Assembly (NCBI GenBank): GCA_947630505.1
Contig: CANRHV010000013.1
Location: 1-47,900, forward strand
Reading direction: 5' to 3'
DNA length: 47,900 nucleotides
DNA from: an uncultured Monoglobus sp.
GTDB taxonomy: Bacteria; Bacillota; Clostridia; Monoglobales; Monoglobaceae
Of the stretch, positions 1-9,946 are shown in pieces. The notes under the pieces are model-generated. The model was not told where the DNA came from. It saw only the letters and a program-made list of their open reading frames with translations, and searched no databases. The translations under genes were made by a program, and so were the position numbers. Within the stretch, counting starts at the first letter, position 1. Each line of letters starts with the position of its first letter.

Positions 1-1148
1 ACCGCGTCAACGTCTCTCAGGCCGCCGCACTCCATCTCGGGTCTGCCCGCCTCAAACTTTTTGGCGACGCAGGGCATGACCGATACCATGAATATGCTCT
101 TGGGATCGATGCCGTGCTTCTCGGCGTAATAGCTCTTTACGATCGCGCCGAACATCTCGTGGGGAGACTTGCAGCTTGAAAGATTGTCGAGAAAATCGGG
201 GAAGTTATGCTCGCAGAACTTGACCCAGCCGGGGCTGCAGGAGGTTATCATCGGCAGCTTACCGCCGTTTTTGATCCTCTCCACAAGCTCGTTCGCCTCT
301 TCCATTATCGTGAGGTCGGCGCCCGTGTCGGTGTCGAACACCTTGTCAAATCCCAGTCTGCGCAGCGCAGCGGCCATTTTTCCGGTAACGGCCGTTCCCA
401 TGGGATAGCCGAATTCCTCGCCCAGAGCGGCTCTCACCGCGGGCGCGGTCTGCACGATAACGACCTTGCTGTCGTCCGCGATCGCGTCCCAAACCTCTTT
501 GGTGTTGTTCTTTTCTCTGAGCGCGCCCGTGGGACATGAGATTATGCACTGTCCGCAGTTCACGCAGGATGTGTCCGCAAGGCTCATATCAAAGGCCGAG
601 CCGACCTTTGTTCTGAATCCGCGCTCCATCGTGTCGATGACCGAAACGGTCTGAACGTTTTTGCACATATTGACGCAGCGGCGGCAGAGCACGCATTTGT
701 TGTTGTCGCGAACGATCGAGGGCGAAACCTCGTCTATGTCATAGGTGTTCATCTCGCCCTCAAACGGGATGTTCTCAACGCCCAGATCATCGGCCAGAGC
801 CTGAAGCTCGCACTTTTGGTTCCTCGGGCAGCTGAGACATTTTCTGTCGTGGTCGGAAAGCAAGAGTTCGAGGGTCACTCTTCTCTGGTCCCTTACCTTT
901 TTTGTGTTCGTCAGCACCTCAAGACCCTCGGACACGGGATAAACGCAGGAGGCCTGGAGCGCTCTCGCGCCCTTTATCTCAACGATGCACATTCTGCACG
1001 CGCCCGTCTTGCTGACGTCTTTTAAGTAGCACAGGGTGGGGATATCAATTCCGTTTTCCCTTGCCGCCTCTAAGATCGTGTAATTCTCGGGAACAGAAAT
1101 TTCCGTTCCGTTTATTTTCATATTAACCATATTAATTTTTTCAGACAT
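1..1148 (-). CDS. hydA: [FeFe]-hydrogenase catalytic subunit HydA (3' end beyond window)
   Basis: Catalytic subunit of a probable electron-bifurcating hydrogenase, which couples H2 turnover to ferredoxin and NAD(H) in the cytoplasm. About 382 residues are visible. An N-terminal plant-type [2Fe-2S] domain has Cys40, Cys51, Cys54 and Cys68. It is followed by a His-Cys3 cluster (His100, Cys104, Cys107, Cys113), two 4Cys [4Fe-4S] motifs (CVLCRRCVNMC and CVNCGQCIISC), and the first two H-cluster signatures, TSCSPGW (about residue 305) and MPCVAKK (about 357). The third H-cluster motif and the C-terminus lie off the window. The ATG follows a GGAGGG ribosome binding site and comes 13 nt after hydB, so it is the last visible gene of hydC-hydB-hydA. 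The accessory clusters and the NuoE/NuoF-like partners favour a group A3 trimeric enzyme. The direction of electron flow in vivo cannot be read from sequence. Confidence 0.95.
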   Translation of the reverse strand, partial: MSEKINMVNMKINGTEISVPENYTILEAARENGIDIPTLCYLKDVSKTGACRMCIVEIKGARALQASCVYPVSEGLEVLTNTKKVRDQRRVTLELLLSDHDRKCLSCPRNQKCELQALADDLGVENIPFEGEMNTYDIDEVSPSIVRDNNKCVLCRRCVNMCKNVQTVSVIDTMERGFRTKVGSAFDMSLADTSCVNCGQCIISCPTGALREKNNTKEVWDAIADDSKVVIVQTAPAVRAALGEEFGYPMGTAVTGKMAAALRRLGFDKVFDTDTGADLTIMEEANELVERIKNGGKLPMITSCSPGWVKFCEHNFPDFLDNLSSCKSPHEMFGAIVKSYYAEKHGIDPKSIFMVSVMPCVAKKFEAGRPEMECGGLRDVDA

Positions 1149-1161
1149 CTCTATTCCCTCC

Positions 1162-3045
1162 TTACTGCTTGCTGATAGCCTTAAAGGGGCACTTATCCAT
1201 GCAAGCGCCGCACTTTACGCACTTATCGGTGTCGATCGTGAACGGACTCTTGACCTGACCCGAGATCGCGCCCACGGGACATTGCTTGGCGCACAGGCTG
1301 CAGCCGCGGCACTTGTCGGGGTCGATCGTGAACTTCAAAAGTCCCTTGCAGACATGAGCGGGACATGTTTTGTCCTTAATATGCGCCTCGTACTCGTTCC
1401 TGAAATACTTTAAGGTTGACAGAACGGGGTTCGGCGCGGTCTGACCCAGGCCGCAAAGCGAGCCCGCCTTGATGGCGTTAGCCAGCTCCTCGAGACGGTC
1501 AAGGTCCTCCATTGTGCCCTTGCCCTCGGTTATCTTTGTCAGTATCTCAAGCAGGCGCTTTGTGCCGATTCGACATGGCGTGCACTTTCCGCAGGACTCG
1601 TCGACCGTGAACTCCAGGAAAAACTTGGCGATGTCCACCATGCAGTTGTCCTCGTCCATAACGATCAGACCGCCCGAGCCCATCATTGAGCCGATGGCCG
1701 TCAGCGAGTCGTAGTCGATCGGCGTGTCTATAAGCTCAGCGGGGATACATCCGCCCGAGGGGCCGCCCGTCTGAGCCGCCTTGAACTTCTTGCCGTTCGG
1801 GATTCCTCCGCCGATGTCCTCTATGATCTCGCGCATTGTGGTGCCCATGGGAACCTCGACAAGACCCGTGTTATGGATCTTTCCGCCGAGCGCGAACACC
1901 TTGGTGCCCTTGCTTTTTTCGGTGCCCGTGGACGCGAACCACTCGGCGCCCTTCAATATAATTCCGGGCACGTTGGCGTAGGTCTCAACGTTGTTGAGTA
2001 TAGTGGGCACGCCGAACAGACCCTTGACCGCGGGGAACGGGGGACGGGGTCTCGGCTCGCCTCTGTGACCCTCGATCGAGGTCATCAGCGCGGTCTCCTC
2101 GCCGCACACGAACGCGCCCGCGCCCAGTCTGATATCAATGTCAAAATCGAATCCCGAGCCGAAAATGTCCTTGCCCAGCATTCCGTATTCTCTCGCCTGC
2201 TTTATGGCGATCTTGAGTCTCTCGACCGCGATGGGGTACTCGGCTCTGATATATATATAGCCCCGGCACGCGCCGATGGCGTAGCCAGCTATAGTCATCG
2301 CCTCAAGCACCGCGTGGGGATCGCCCTCGAGTATGCTTCTGTCCATGAACGCTCCGGGGTCACCCTCGTCAGCGTTGCAGCAGACGTATTTTATATTGCC
2401 CTTTGAGTTGGCGGCGAACTGCCACTTTGTGCCCGTGGGGAAGCCCGCGCCGCCGCGGCCCCTGAGGCCCGACGCGCCGATAGTGTCGATCACCTGCTGA
2501 GGCGTCATTTCCTTAAGCACCTTGCCGAGCGCCGCGTAGCCGTCTCTGGCTATGTACTCCTCGATGTTCTCGGGATTGATAACGCCGCAGTTCCTGAGCG
2601 CCACTCTGTGCTGCTTTTTATAAAAGTCGATTTCATTGAGCGACTTGATCTCGTCGGTGCCCGCGTGAACGGACTCCTCATAGAGCAGTCCGGTAACGAC
2701 CTTGCCGCCCATCAAATGCTGCTCGACTATCTCGTGCACGTCCTCGGCCTTTACCATGCTGTAGAACGCGCCCTCGGGATAAACTATAACGACCGGACCC
2801 AAAGCGCAAAGACCGAAACAGCCCGTCTTGACAAGCTTTACCTTATCGCCCAGATCGTTCTTTTCTATCAGCTTCTCAAACTCGTCGATCAGCGTCATGC
2901 TGCCCGACGAGGTGCAGCCGGTACCGCCGCACACCAGAACCTGATACTTATAATCACTATTGGTATTTTCGCTGTCATCATTTCTCATGTCCACCAGGTC
3001 GAACATTTTTTCGCGAATTGATTTAAGCTCTTCCAAACTTTTCAT
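1162..3045 (-). CDS. hydB: NADH-binding flavoprotein subunit HydB (NuoF-like) of bifurcating hydrogenase
   Basis: 627 residues, the length and domain order of HydB/NuoF-like subunits of trimeric hydrogenases. A thioredoxin-like [2Fe-2S] domain (Cys39, Cys44, Cys76, Cys80) is followed by the NuoF core with the glycine-rich NADH/FMN segment (GLRGRGGAGFPTGTKW, near residue 200) and GAGAFVCGEETALM. Then come a [4Fe-4S] site (ESCGKCTPCR plus a later SLCGLGQ cysteine) and a C-terminal two-cluster ferredoxin domain (CRGCSLCAKQC and CVKCGACMDKC). It binds FMN and NAD(H) and is the likely site of flavin-based bifurcation. It lies between hydC (31 nt) and hydA (13 nt), almost certainly in one transcript. 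A formate dehydrogenase partner subunit has a similar layout, but the adjacent [FeFe]-hydrogenase settles the assignment. Confidence 0.95.
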   Translation of the reverse strand: MKSLEELKSIREKMFDLVDMRNDDSENTNSDYKYQVLVCGGTGCTSSGSMTLIDEFEKLIEKNDLGDKVKLVKTGCFGLCALGPVVIVYPEGAFYSMVKAEDVHEIVEQHLMGGKVVTGLLYEESVHAGTDEIKSLNEIDFYKKQHRVALRNCGVINPENIEEYIARDGYAALGKVLKEMTPQQVIDTIGASGLRGRGGAGFPTGTKWQFAANSKGNIKYVCCNADEGDPGAFMDRSILEGDPHAVLEAMTIAGYAIGACRGYIYIRAEYPIAVERLKIAIKQAREYGMLGKDIFGSGFDFDIDIRLGAGAFVCGEETALMTSIEGHRGEPRPRPPFPAVKGLFGVPTILNNVETYANVPGIILKGAEWFASTGTEKSKGTKVFALGGKIHNTGLVEVPMGTTMREIIEDIGGGIPNGKKFKAAQTGGPSGGCIPAELIDTPIDYDSLTAIGSMMGSGGLIVMDEDNCMVDIAKFFLEFTVDESCGKCTPCRIGTKRLLEILTKITEGKGTMEDLDRLEELANAIKAGSLCGLGQTAPNPVLSTLKYFRNEYEAHIKDKTCPAHVCKGLLKFTIDPDKCRGCSLCAKQCPVGAISGQVKSPFTIDTDKCVKCGACMDKCPFKAISKQ

Positions 3046-3076
3046 TTTAACCCTCCAAACTTTATGCTCGTTTAAA

Positions 3077-3556
3077 CTAACTGTACTGCTTGACTATGCC
3101 TTCGACCTGATCAACGGTCAGTCTGCCGTGAACATCGTCGCCGATCGTCATAACGGGAGCCAGACCGCAGGCGCCTATGCAGCGCGTCGCGTCAAGCGAG
3201 AACTTGCCGTCGTCCGTGCACTCTCCGACGTCGATCTTTAAAATATCCTTGAGCTTTTCAAGAATATCGCCGCTGCCCTTTACGTAGCACGCGGTTCCGA
3301 GACAGACTCCGATGGGGTGCTCGCCCTTGGGATTCAGCGAGAACTGAGTGTAGAACGTAACAATTCCGTATACCTCGGCAAGAGATACGCCCAGTCCCTC
3401 GGCAATCATTTTCTGAACCTCGATCGGAAGGTAGCCGTAGATATCCTGCGCCTCGTGGAGAACCGGGATAGTGGCGCCCTTCTCGCCCTTGTGAGCCGCA
3501 ATAACCGCTTTGAGCTGCTCTTCCTGCTCTTTTGTACCCTTAAATGGGATCGCCAT
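3077..3556 (-). CDS. hydC: [2Fe-2S] subunit HydC (NuoE-like) of bifurcating hydrogenase
   Basis: 159-residue thioredoxin-fold [2Fe-2S] protein of the NuoE/HydC family. The four ligands are Cys85, Cys90, Cys126 and Cys130, in CLGTAC and CIGAC, the spacing typical of the family. It relays electrons to or from the flavin subunit HydB. I chose the ATG at 3556 and not the TTG six bases upstream. AGGAGG at 3566-3571 sits 9 nt from the ATG but only 3 nt from the TTG, and the protein then begins MAIPF. It is the first gene of the operon, with a promoter at 3640-3668. Confidence 0.93.
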   Translation of the reverse strand: MAIPFKGTKEQEEQLKAVIAAHKGEKGATIPVLHEAQDIYGYLPIEVQKMIAEGLGVSLAEVYGIVTFYTQFSLNPKGEHPIGVCLGTACYVKGSGDILEKLKDILKIDVGECTDDGKFSLDATRCIGACGLAPVMTIGDDVHGRLTVDQVEGIVKQYS

Positions 3557-3639
3557 TTGCAAAACCTCCTATTAATTTCAATTTCGTGTATTTGTTATAA
3601 GGTTAATCATATTTCAACACTTCTCCGAAAAACCAATTT

Positions 3640-3668
3640 ATTATATCACAAAAAAATTAAAACTGCAA
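3640..3668 (-). promoter_or_regulatory. Sigma-A promoter of hydCBA
   Basis: On the minus strand TTGCAG (3663-3668) and TATAAT (3640-3645) are 17 nt apart, with a TGA extended -10 directly upstream of TATAAT. It predicts a leader of about 75 nt before hydC. The leader contains a GGTT...AACC pair that could form a weak hairpin. Confidence 0.7.
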
Positions 3669-3767
3669 CAATAACTTTAAAAATATTGTTAAAAAAAATA
3701 CACAAAAATTTTTTAGCTCTCAAAAACAACGTATTTACGGGGTTTTCGAGGTGTGGATTTTTTAAAA

Positions 3768-3941
3768 TCACGAGTTTGACACCATTTTGACACCAAATGA
3801 AAGCTTGGTAATGTTTTTTTTCAGCAGATTTATATCCGTGTGAGTATATATATTTAACGTAGTTTGTATATTGCGATGTCCTAAATACATTTGAATGTTT
3901 GCGTCTCTGCGCAAACTGTAAAAAGTTGAAGCAGTATATTG
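3768..3941 (-). pseudogene. C-terminal remnant of a tyrosine recombinase (phage/ICE integrase)
   Basis: Read on the minus strand, about 57 codons match the end of the tyrosine recombinase catalytic domain. A YSL...DANIQMYLGH stretch is followed by NIQTTLNIYTH, giving the distal histidine box and the tyrosine nucleophile. The segment ends with a K/N-rich tail, GVKMVSN and a stop. The Arg-bearing N-terminal part and the proximal H-x-x-R box are absent: upstream of about 3941 the frame reads into unrelated AT-rich DNA. That breakpoint coincides with the promoter of the next gene on the other strand. No start codon or ribosome binding site serves it. It is most likely the scar of an integrated element whose cargo is the adjacent two-gene unit. 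Only a short segment supports the family call. Confidence 0.72.
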
Positions 3942-3966
3942 ACAAAGATATATCATATGGTATAAT
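3939..3966 (+). promoter_or_regulatory. Near-perfect extended -10 promoter of the PRTase-SLOG unit
   Basis: TTGACA (3939-3944), 16 nt spacer, TATAAT (3961-3966), with TGG immediately before the -10 box (extended -10). Transcription should start near 3973, leaving a leader of about 30 nt before the ATG at 4005. The promoter lies exactly at the break in the integrase remnant. Its consensus quality suggests constitutive expression in this host. Confidence 0.8.
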
Positions 3967-4004
3967 AGAAACATAGAAATCATATATATAGTGGGCGATG
4001 TTAA

Positions 4005-4580
4005 ATGGCCGCAATACGATTAGACGGCATGTGGGACGAGGGTTATGCCATAGACCAATATATTCTTTCCAGTGAATATGTAGGAGAGGATGTTTATGGT
4101 TATCCGCATTTTAATAACCGATATACTCCGATAGGAGAAGCATTGTATAAAATGAAATATAACGGGCATTACAACACATCTGATTTAATTGTAGAATTAT
4201 CCAAACCATTTTTAGACAAATGGTTGCCCGGTAAAAACATATCAACGATTTTATCGGTTCCACCCACAGTTACGCGTGAAACTCAACCGCTATTCATAAT
4301 ATGTGAGGCCCTCGCGTCTGCTTATAATCTTTATTTTCGTTCAGACATATTATATAAGCACACGCAAAGCCAAGCCAAAGAAATGCAAGACAAAGAGCGC
4401 CAATTACGCGGCACAATATCTATGACACGACAGGCAAAAATACCGTGTAATATTTTGCTCATCGACGACATTTATTCGACAGGATCAACCGCTAACGAGT
4501 GTGTGCTTGTACTGCGGCAAGATGATAATATTAAAAACATATACTTTTTGGCTATTGCCAAAACCATGAATGCGAGGTGA
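4005..4580 (+). CDS. ComF-like type I phosphoribosyltransferase (islet cargo)
   Basis: 191-residue phosphoribosyltransferase-fold protein. The PRPP-binding loop is plain at residues 150-163 (ILLIDDIYSTGSTA, acidic pair Asp154-Asp155). The upstream part follows the ComF pattern: TPIGEALYKMKYNG (41-54) matches the ComF start of domain, SVPPTVTR (84-91) stands where ComF has its VP...R segment, and HTQSQ...R...LRGTI (119-138) matches the T-x-x-Q...R...N region. The N-terminal zinc-finger cysteines of genuine ComF are missing. Substrate is unknown; the family typically uses PRPP or releases it from nucleotides. It is AT-rich and runs opposite to both neighbours. Its stop is 4 nt before the SLOG gene start, so the two are co-translated. 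ComF is a competence protein in other bacteria, but no other competence gene is visible here. Confidence 0.8.
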   Translation: MAAIRLDGMWDEGYAIDQYILSSEYVGEDVYGYPHFNNRYTPIGEALYKMKYNGHYNTSDLIVELSKPFLDKWLPGKNISTILSVPPTVTRETQPLFIICEALASAYNLYFRSDILYKHTQSQAKEMQDKERQLRGTISMTRQAKIPCNILLIDDIYSTGSTANECVLVLRQDDNIKNIYFLAIAKTMNAR

Positions 4581-4584
4581 TGTT

Positions 4585-5118
4585 ATGAACATCTTTATAG
4601 CGGGCGCTCGCTCTATAAAAACACTTGACGAGAACGTGTTAGTCAGGCTCCGGAATATCTCGGACAAAGGTCTTAATATATTAATTGGCGACTGTTACGG
4701 TGTCGATACAGCCGTACAAAAATATTTTCACAAACTAAATAATCACAATATAACGATTTACGCAAACAATGGGAAGCCGCGCAACAATGTCGGAAACTGG
4801 AATGTTCATAGCGTTGTTGCTCCAAGCAATATTAGAGGTTTTGATTATTATGCGCTAAAAGATGTCGCAATGGCTGACGATGCCGACTACGGTTTTATGA
4901 TATGGGACGGCGAAAGCAGGGGCACGCTGAACAACATAATCAACTTAATAATTCGAAATAAGCATGTGCTGGTGTATTATACGAAGATAAACAAAATGCT
5001 TACTATAAAAGATATTGATTCATTGGAATATTTGATCGGGAAATGTTCTGCGGCAACACAACGAAATTATATTAACCTAATCAACAAGCACGCACTGTCA
5101 GCCAACGCAGGCTTTTAG
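4585..5118 (+). CDS. SLOG-superfamily Rossmann-like nucleotide-binding protein (islet cargo)
   Basis: 177-residue protein with the hallmarks of the SLOG (SMF/DprA-LOG) superfamily. GAR at residues 7-9 follows the first strand, GDCYGVD is at 35-41 after the second, and WDGESRGT at 107-114 is the nucleotide-contacting loop, followed by a VLVYY strand. This superfamily includes DprA, LOG-type nucleotide hydrolases and sensor or effector proteins in predicted conflict systems. The reaction or ligand here is unknown. I start at the ATG at 4585, because GAGGTG at 4574-4579 is spaced correctly for it; an in-frame ATG at 4570 lies upstream of that site. The gene follows the PRTase by 4 nt and ends before a bidirectional terminator. 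About 60 C-terminal residues (after 118) form a helical tail I do not recognise. Confidence 0.75.
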   Translation: MNIFIAGARSIKTLDENVLVRLRNISDKGLNILIGDCYGVDTAVQKYFHKLNNHNITIYANNGKPRNNVGNWNVHSVVAPSNIRGFDYYALKDVAMADDADYGFMIWDGESRGTLNNIINLIIRNKHVLVYYTKINKMLTIKDIDSLEYLIGKCSAATQRNYINLINKHALSANAGF

Positions 5119-5155
5119 CGTTTGCAATGCTATTACAACTTGATATTATTTGACT

Positions 5156-5186
5156 AAAAAGAGTCCGCGTTTTGCGGACTCTTTTT
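5156..5186. terminator. Bidirectional rho-independent terminator
   Basis: An 8-bp perfect stem GAGTCCGC/GCGGACTC (5161-5168 and 5174-5181) with a GTTTT loop is flanked by A5 and T5. It can stop the PRTase-SLOG transcript and also the convergent radical SAM transcript. Confidence 0.9.
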
Positions 5187-5205
5187 ACGGCAAATTGACA
5201 TAGGC

Positions 5206-5808
5206 TTATTCGATATACTCTCTGACGCGGAAGGTCACGCCGACGCTTTCGGCGATTCGGCGGCACATCTCTATGTCGCTGTCGGGCATGGTCTTGTCGA
5301 CCACGCTGAAAACCACGTCTTTTACGTAGGGCTTTGCCTTTTTGGCGAATTCTTGTAGCGCCGCAAACGCTCCTTCCCCGTATCTGCTGTGACATATTTT
5401 TTGGTACGCCTCGGCGGTGGGGGCGTTAAGGCTGATAGAGACTATGTCAATCGCGCCGCGCAGCTCGGGCGTGACGTCCCTGCCGTTTATCAGGTTGGCC
5501 TGACCGTTAGTGTTGACGCGTATCCGCGCGTCATGATTCTCTTTGAGCCATTTGGCAATTTTTATCATATCGTCAAATCGCTCGGTCGGCTCGCCGAAGC
5601 CGCAGAACACCACCGCGTCGTATTTGCTTAAATCCCGCTTTTCAAAGTCGGCCTTGATCTCGTCTATCGTCGGCTCGCGCTCAAGCCACAGATCGTCCTC
5701 TCCGTTCACGTTGTCGTGCTTTGAGCGCAGACAAAACTCGCAGGCGTTGGAGCAGCGGTTGGTTATATTAACATAGAGGGAATTTCCCAATTCATAAGTT
5801 ATCGTCAT
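5206..5808 (-). CDS. Radical SAM protein, TatD-linked type
   Basis: 200 residues. The radical SAM cysteine motif CSNACEFC (C-x3-C-x2-C) lies near residue 18, followed by VFCGFGEPTER (the GGE-like SAM segment) and VNTNGQANLINGRD. The compact length, the YVNITNRCSNACEFCLR opening and the C-terminal FRVREYIE match the uncharacterised radical SAM family described as linked to TatD nucleases. It should hold one [4Fe-4S] cluster and cleave SAM; substrate unknown. In this window no TatD gene is adjacent: upstream is gdhA, downstream the islet. GGAAGGA precedes the ATG, and a promoter with a duplicated -10 box lies at 5832-5876. Confidence 0.85.
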   Translation of the reverse strand: MTITYELGNSLYVNITNRCSNACEFCLRSKHDNVNGEDDLWLEREPTIDEIKADFEKRDLSKYDAVVFCGFGEPTERFDDMIKIAKWLKENHDARIRVNTNGQANLINGRDVTPELRGAIDIVSISLNAPTAEAYQKICHSRYGEGAFAALQEFAKKAKPYVKDVVFSVVDKTMPDSDIEMCRRIAESVGVTFRVREYIE

Positions 5809-5831
5809 GGTATCAGTCCTTCCAATTAGGT

Positions 5832-5876
5832 ATTATAACACATGGGTATTATAACACAAAACAATATTAATTGCAA
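5832..5876 (-). promoter_or_regulatory. Promoter of the radical SAM gene with duplicated -10 box
   Basis: On the minus strand TTGCAA (5871-5876), 17 nt, TATAAT (5848-5853) with a TGT extension. The segment TGTGTTATAATACC is repeated 16 bp downstream, giving a second TATAAT at 5832-5837 that has no matching -35. It is either a tandem duplication of the -10 region or two start points. Confidence 0.65.
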
Positions 5877-5880
5877 GCGG

Positions 5881-5920
5881 ATAATAAAAAAGGCCTCCCG
5901 CCTATTTTTTGGGGGGAGGC
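5881..5920 (-). terminator. Rho-independent terminator of the nfnA-nfnB-gdhA operon
   Basis: On the minus strand GCCTCCC (5914-5920) pairs with GGGAGGC (5893-5899), then a run of T follows (5892 down to 5881). It starts 20 nt after the gdhA stop codon. Confidence 0.85.
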
Positions 5921-5939
5921 TATTATATTTAAAATTATA

Positions 5940-8710
<2,771 letters not shown>

Positions 8711-8718
<8 letters not shown>

Positions 8719-9556
8719 CGCGCATTCCCTCCAATCTGCATCTGTGAGCCTCGCTCGACTCCGCTTCCTGCTTTCTGAACATTCTCGAGCGCGAGATCGC
8801 GCTGTCAAAATCGACCTGGTGGCCGTCAAAATCGGGGCCGTCGACGCAGGCGAATTTGGTCTCTCCGCCAACCGTTACGCGGCAGCCGCCGCACATTCCG
8901 GTGCCGTCGATCATGATCGGGTTCATGCTGACGATAGTCTTGATGTTATACTTCTTTGTCAGATCGCAAACGGCCTTCATCATAACCAAAGGACCGATGG
9001 CGATAACCATGTCGTAGCCTCTGCCGCCCTCGATCAGCTCCTCGAGCTTGGCGGTCACGAATCCCTTGTTTCCGTTTGAGCCGTCGTCCGTCATGGTGTA
9101 CAGATTGTCGCAGGCGGCCTCGCAAAGATCCTCGATTATGATAAGGTCCTTATTGCGGAAACCGTTTATCATGTCGACCTCAAAGCCCATCGAGTGGAGC
9201 TTTTTCGCCTGGGGATAAGCGATAGCCGTGCCCAGGCCGCCGCCTATGACAGCGACCTTTTTCACTCCGTCAAACTTGGACGCCACGCCCAAAGGTCCGA
9301 CGAAGTCTTGAATACTGTCGCCCTCGTTAAGCTCATTTAAGCGCTGAGTGCTCTGTCCCACGATTTGGAAAATTACCGTTATTGTGCCCTTTTCCCTGTC
9401 AAAATCCGCTATAGTGAAGGGAATTCTCTCACCTTTTTCGTCGATCCTGAGAATGATAAACTGACCCGGCTCCGCCTTTCTGGCGATATAGGGCGCTTCG
9501 ACCTCGATCAACGAAACGGTGGGATTGAGCTCTTGCTTTCTTACAATTTTAAACAA
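8711..9556 (-). CDS. nfnA: NfnA ferredoxin:NADP+ oxidoreductase alpha subunit
   Basis: 281 residues of the PyrK/FNR-like family. An N-terminal FAD-binding beta-barrel (IPFTIADFD near residue 50) precedes an NAD-binding domain (VAVIGGGLGTAIAYPQ near residue 110). A C-terminal [2Fe-2S] motif is CGGCRV...FACVDGPDFDG, which ends in the GPDFDGHQVDFD hallmark of NfnA/SudB. It binds NADH and passes electrons to NfnB. The start is TTG at 9556: GGAGG is 8 nt upstream and no in-frame ATG is close. It is the first gene of nfnA-nfnB-gdhA. Confidence 0.92.
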
Positions 9557-9599
9557 TTACCACACCTCCATAAATTTTCGCGATTATACGCTTTCTCCA

Positions 9600-9629
9600 A
9601 TTATATCATAACCGCTATTATGTTTGCAA
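9600..9629 (-). promoter_or_regulatory. Promoter of nfnA-nfnB-gdhA
   Basis: On the minus strand TTGCAA (9624-9629), 18 nt spacer, TATAAT (9600-9605), with TGA as extended -10. The leader to the TTG start is about 35-40 nt. Confidence 0.7.
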
Positions 9630-9668
9630 CAATAAATATTATGTATATAAATTTATATCAAATCCGTC

Positions 9669-9699
9669 AAAAAGGGGCGCGGCTAAAAAGCCACACCCC
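9669..9699 (-). terminator. Minus-strand-specific terminator upstream of the nfn promoter
   Basis: As minus-strand RNA, 9689-9699 and 9674-9684 form an 11-bp stem with two G-U pairs and a UUUU loop, followed by U5. On the plus strand the same two positions become C-A mismatches, so the structure favours minus-strand transcripts. It sits 580 nt past the 3' end of the 10280-11422 gene and just before the nfnA promoter. Confidence 0.75.
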
Positions 9700-9932
9700 A
9701 TTGTGCGTCATTGAACATTCTTAATTTTATATCGGAAACGCATCATCGCGTGTATCAAATCCGACTTTTTGATTATATAACAGCCGAATATGTTTGTCAA
9801 CAAAAAAATATAAATTGTTAAATTTAAAATAAAATTATATAAATTCAAACAACATTTACCCATATATTGACATGAAAAAAGCGGTATTTTAGCCGCCTTC
9901 AATGGGATAATATATAAAGAATAAAATAAAAA
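9700..9932. other. AT-rich intergenic stretch with no gene
   Basis: I see no credible coding frame here. The only structure is a short GCGG/CCGC hairpin (9881-9884 and 9893-9896), with an A6 run before it that would be a U-tract on the minus strand: a weak second terminator. TTGACA occurs at 9867-9872 but has no -10 box at 16-18 nt, so the promoter of the following small gene is not identified. Confidence 0.5.
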
Positions 9933-9946
9933 GGGAGGCGGCGCCG

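Noticed and set aside
3646-4014. 122-residue minus-strand frame covering the integrase scar
   Set aside because: It is in another frame from the integrase match, has no ribosome site and is AT-rich noise; the 3768-3941 remnant is the only supported part.
5119-5205. Right attachment site for the islet
   Set aside because: No repeat of the sequence near 3700-3800 could be found, and no tRNA gene is present.
8719-8871. N-terminal extension of nfnB
   Set aside because: It reads Arg/Ser-rich shadow sequence inside nfnA; the ATG at 8718 has the correct GGAGGG and matches family length.
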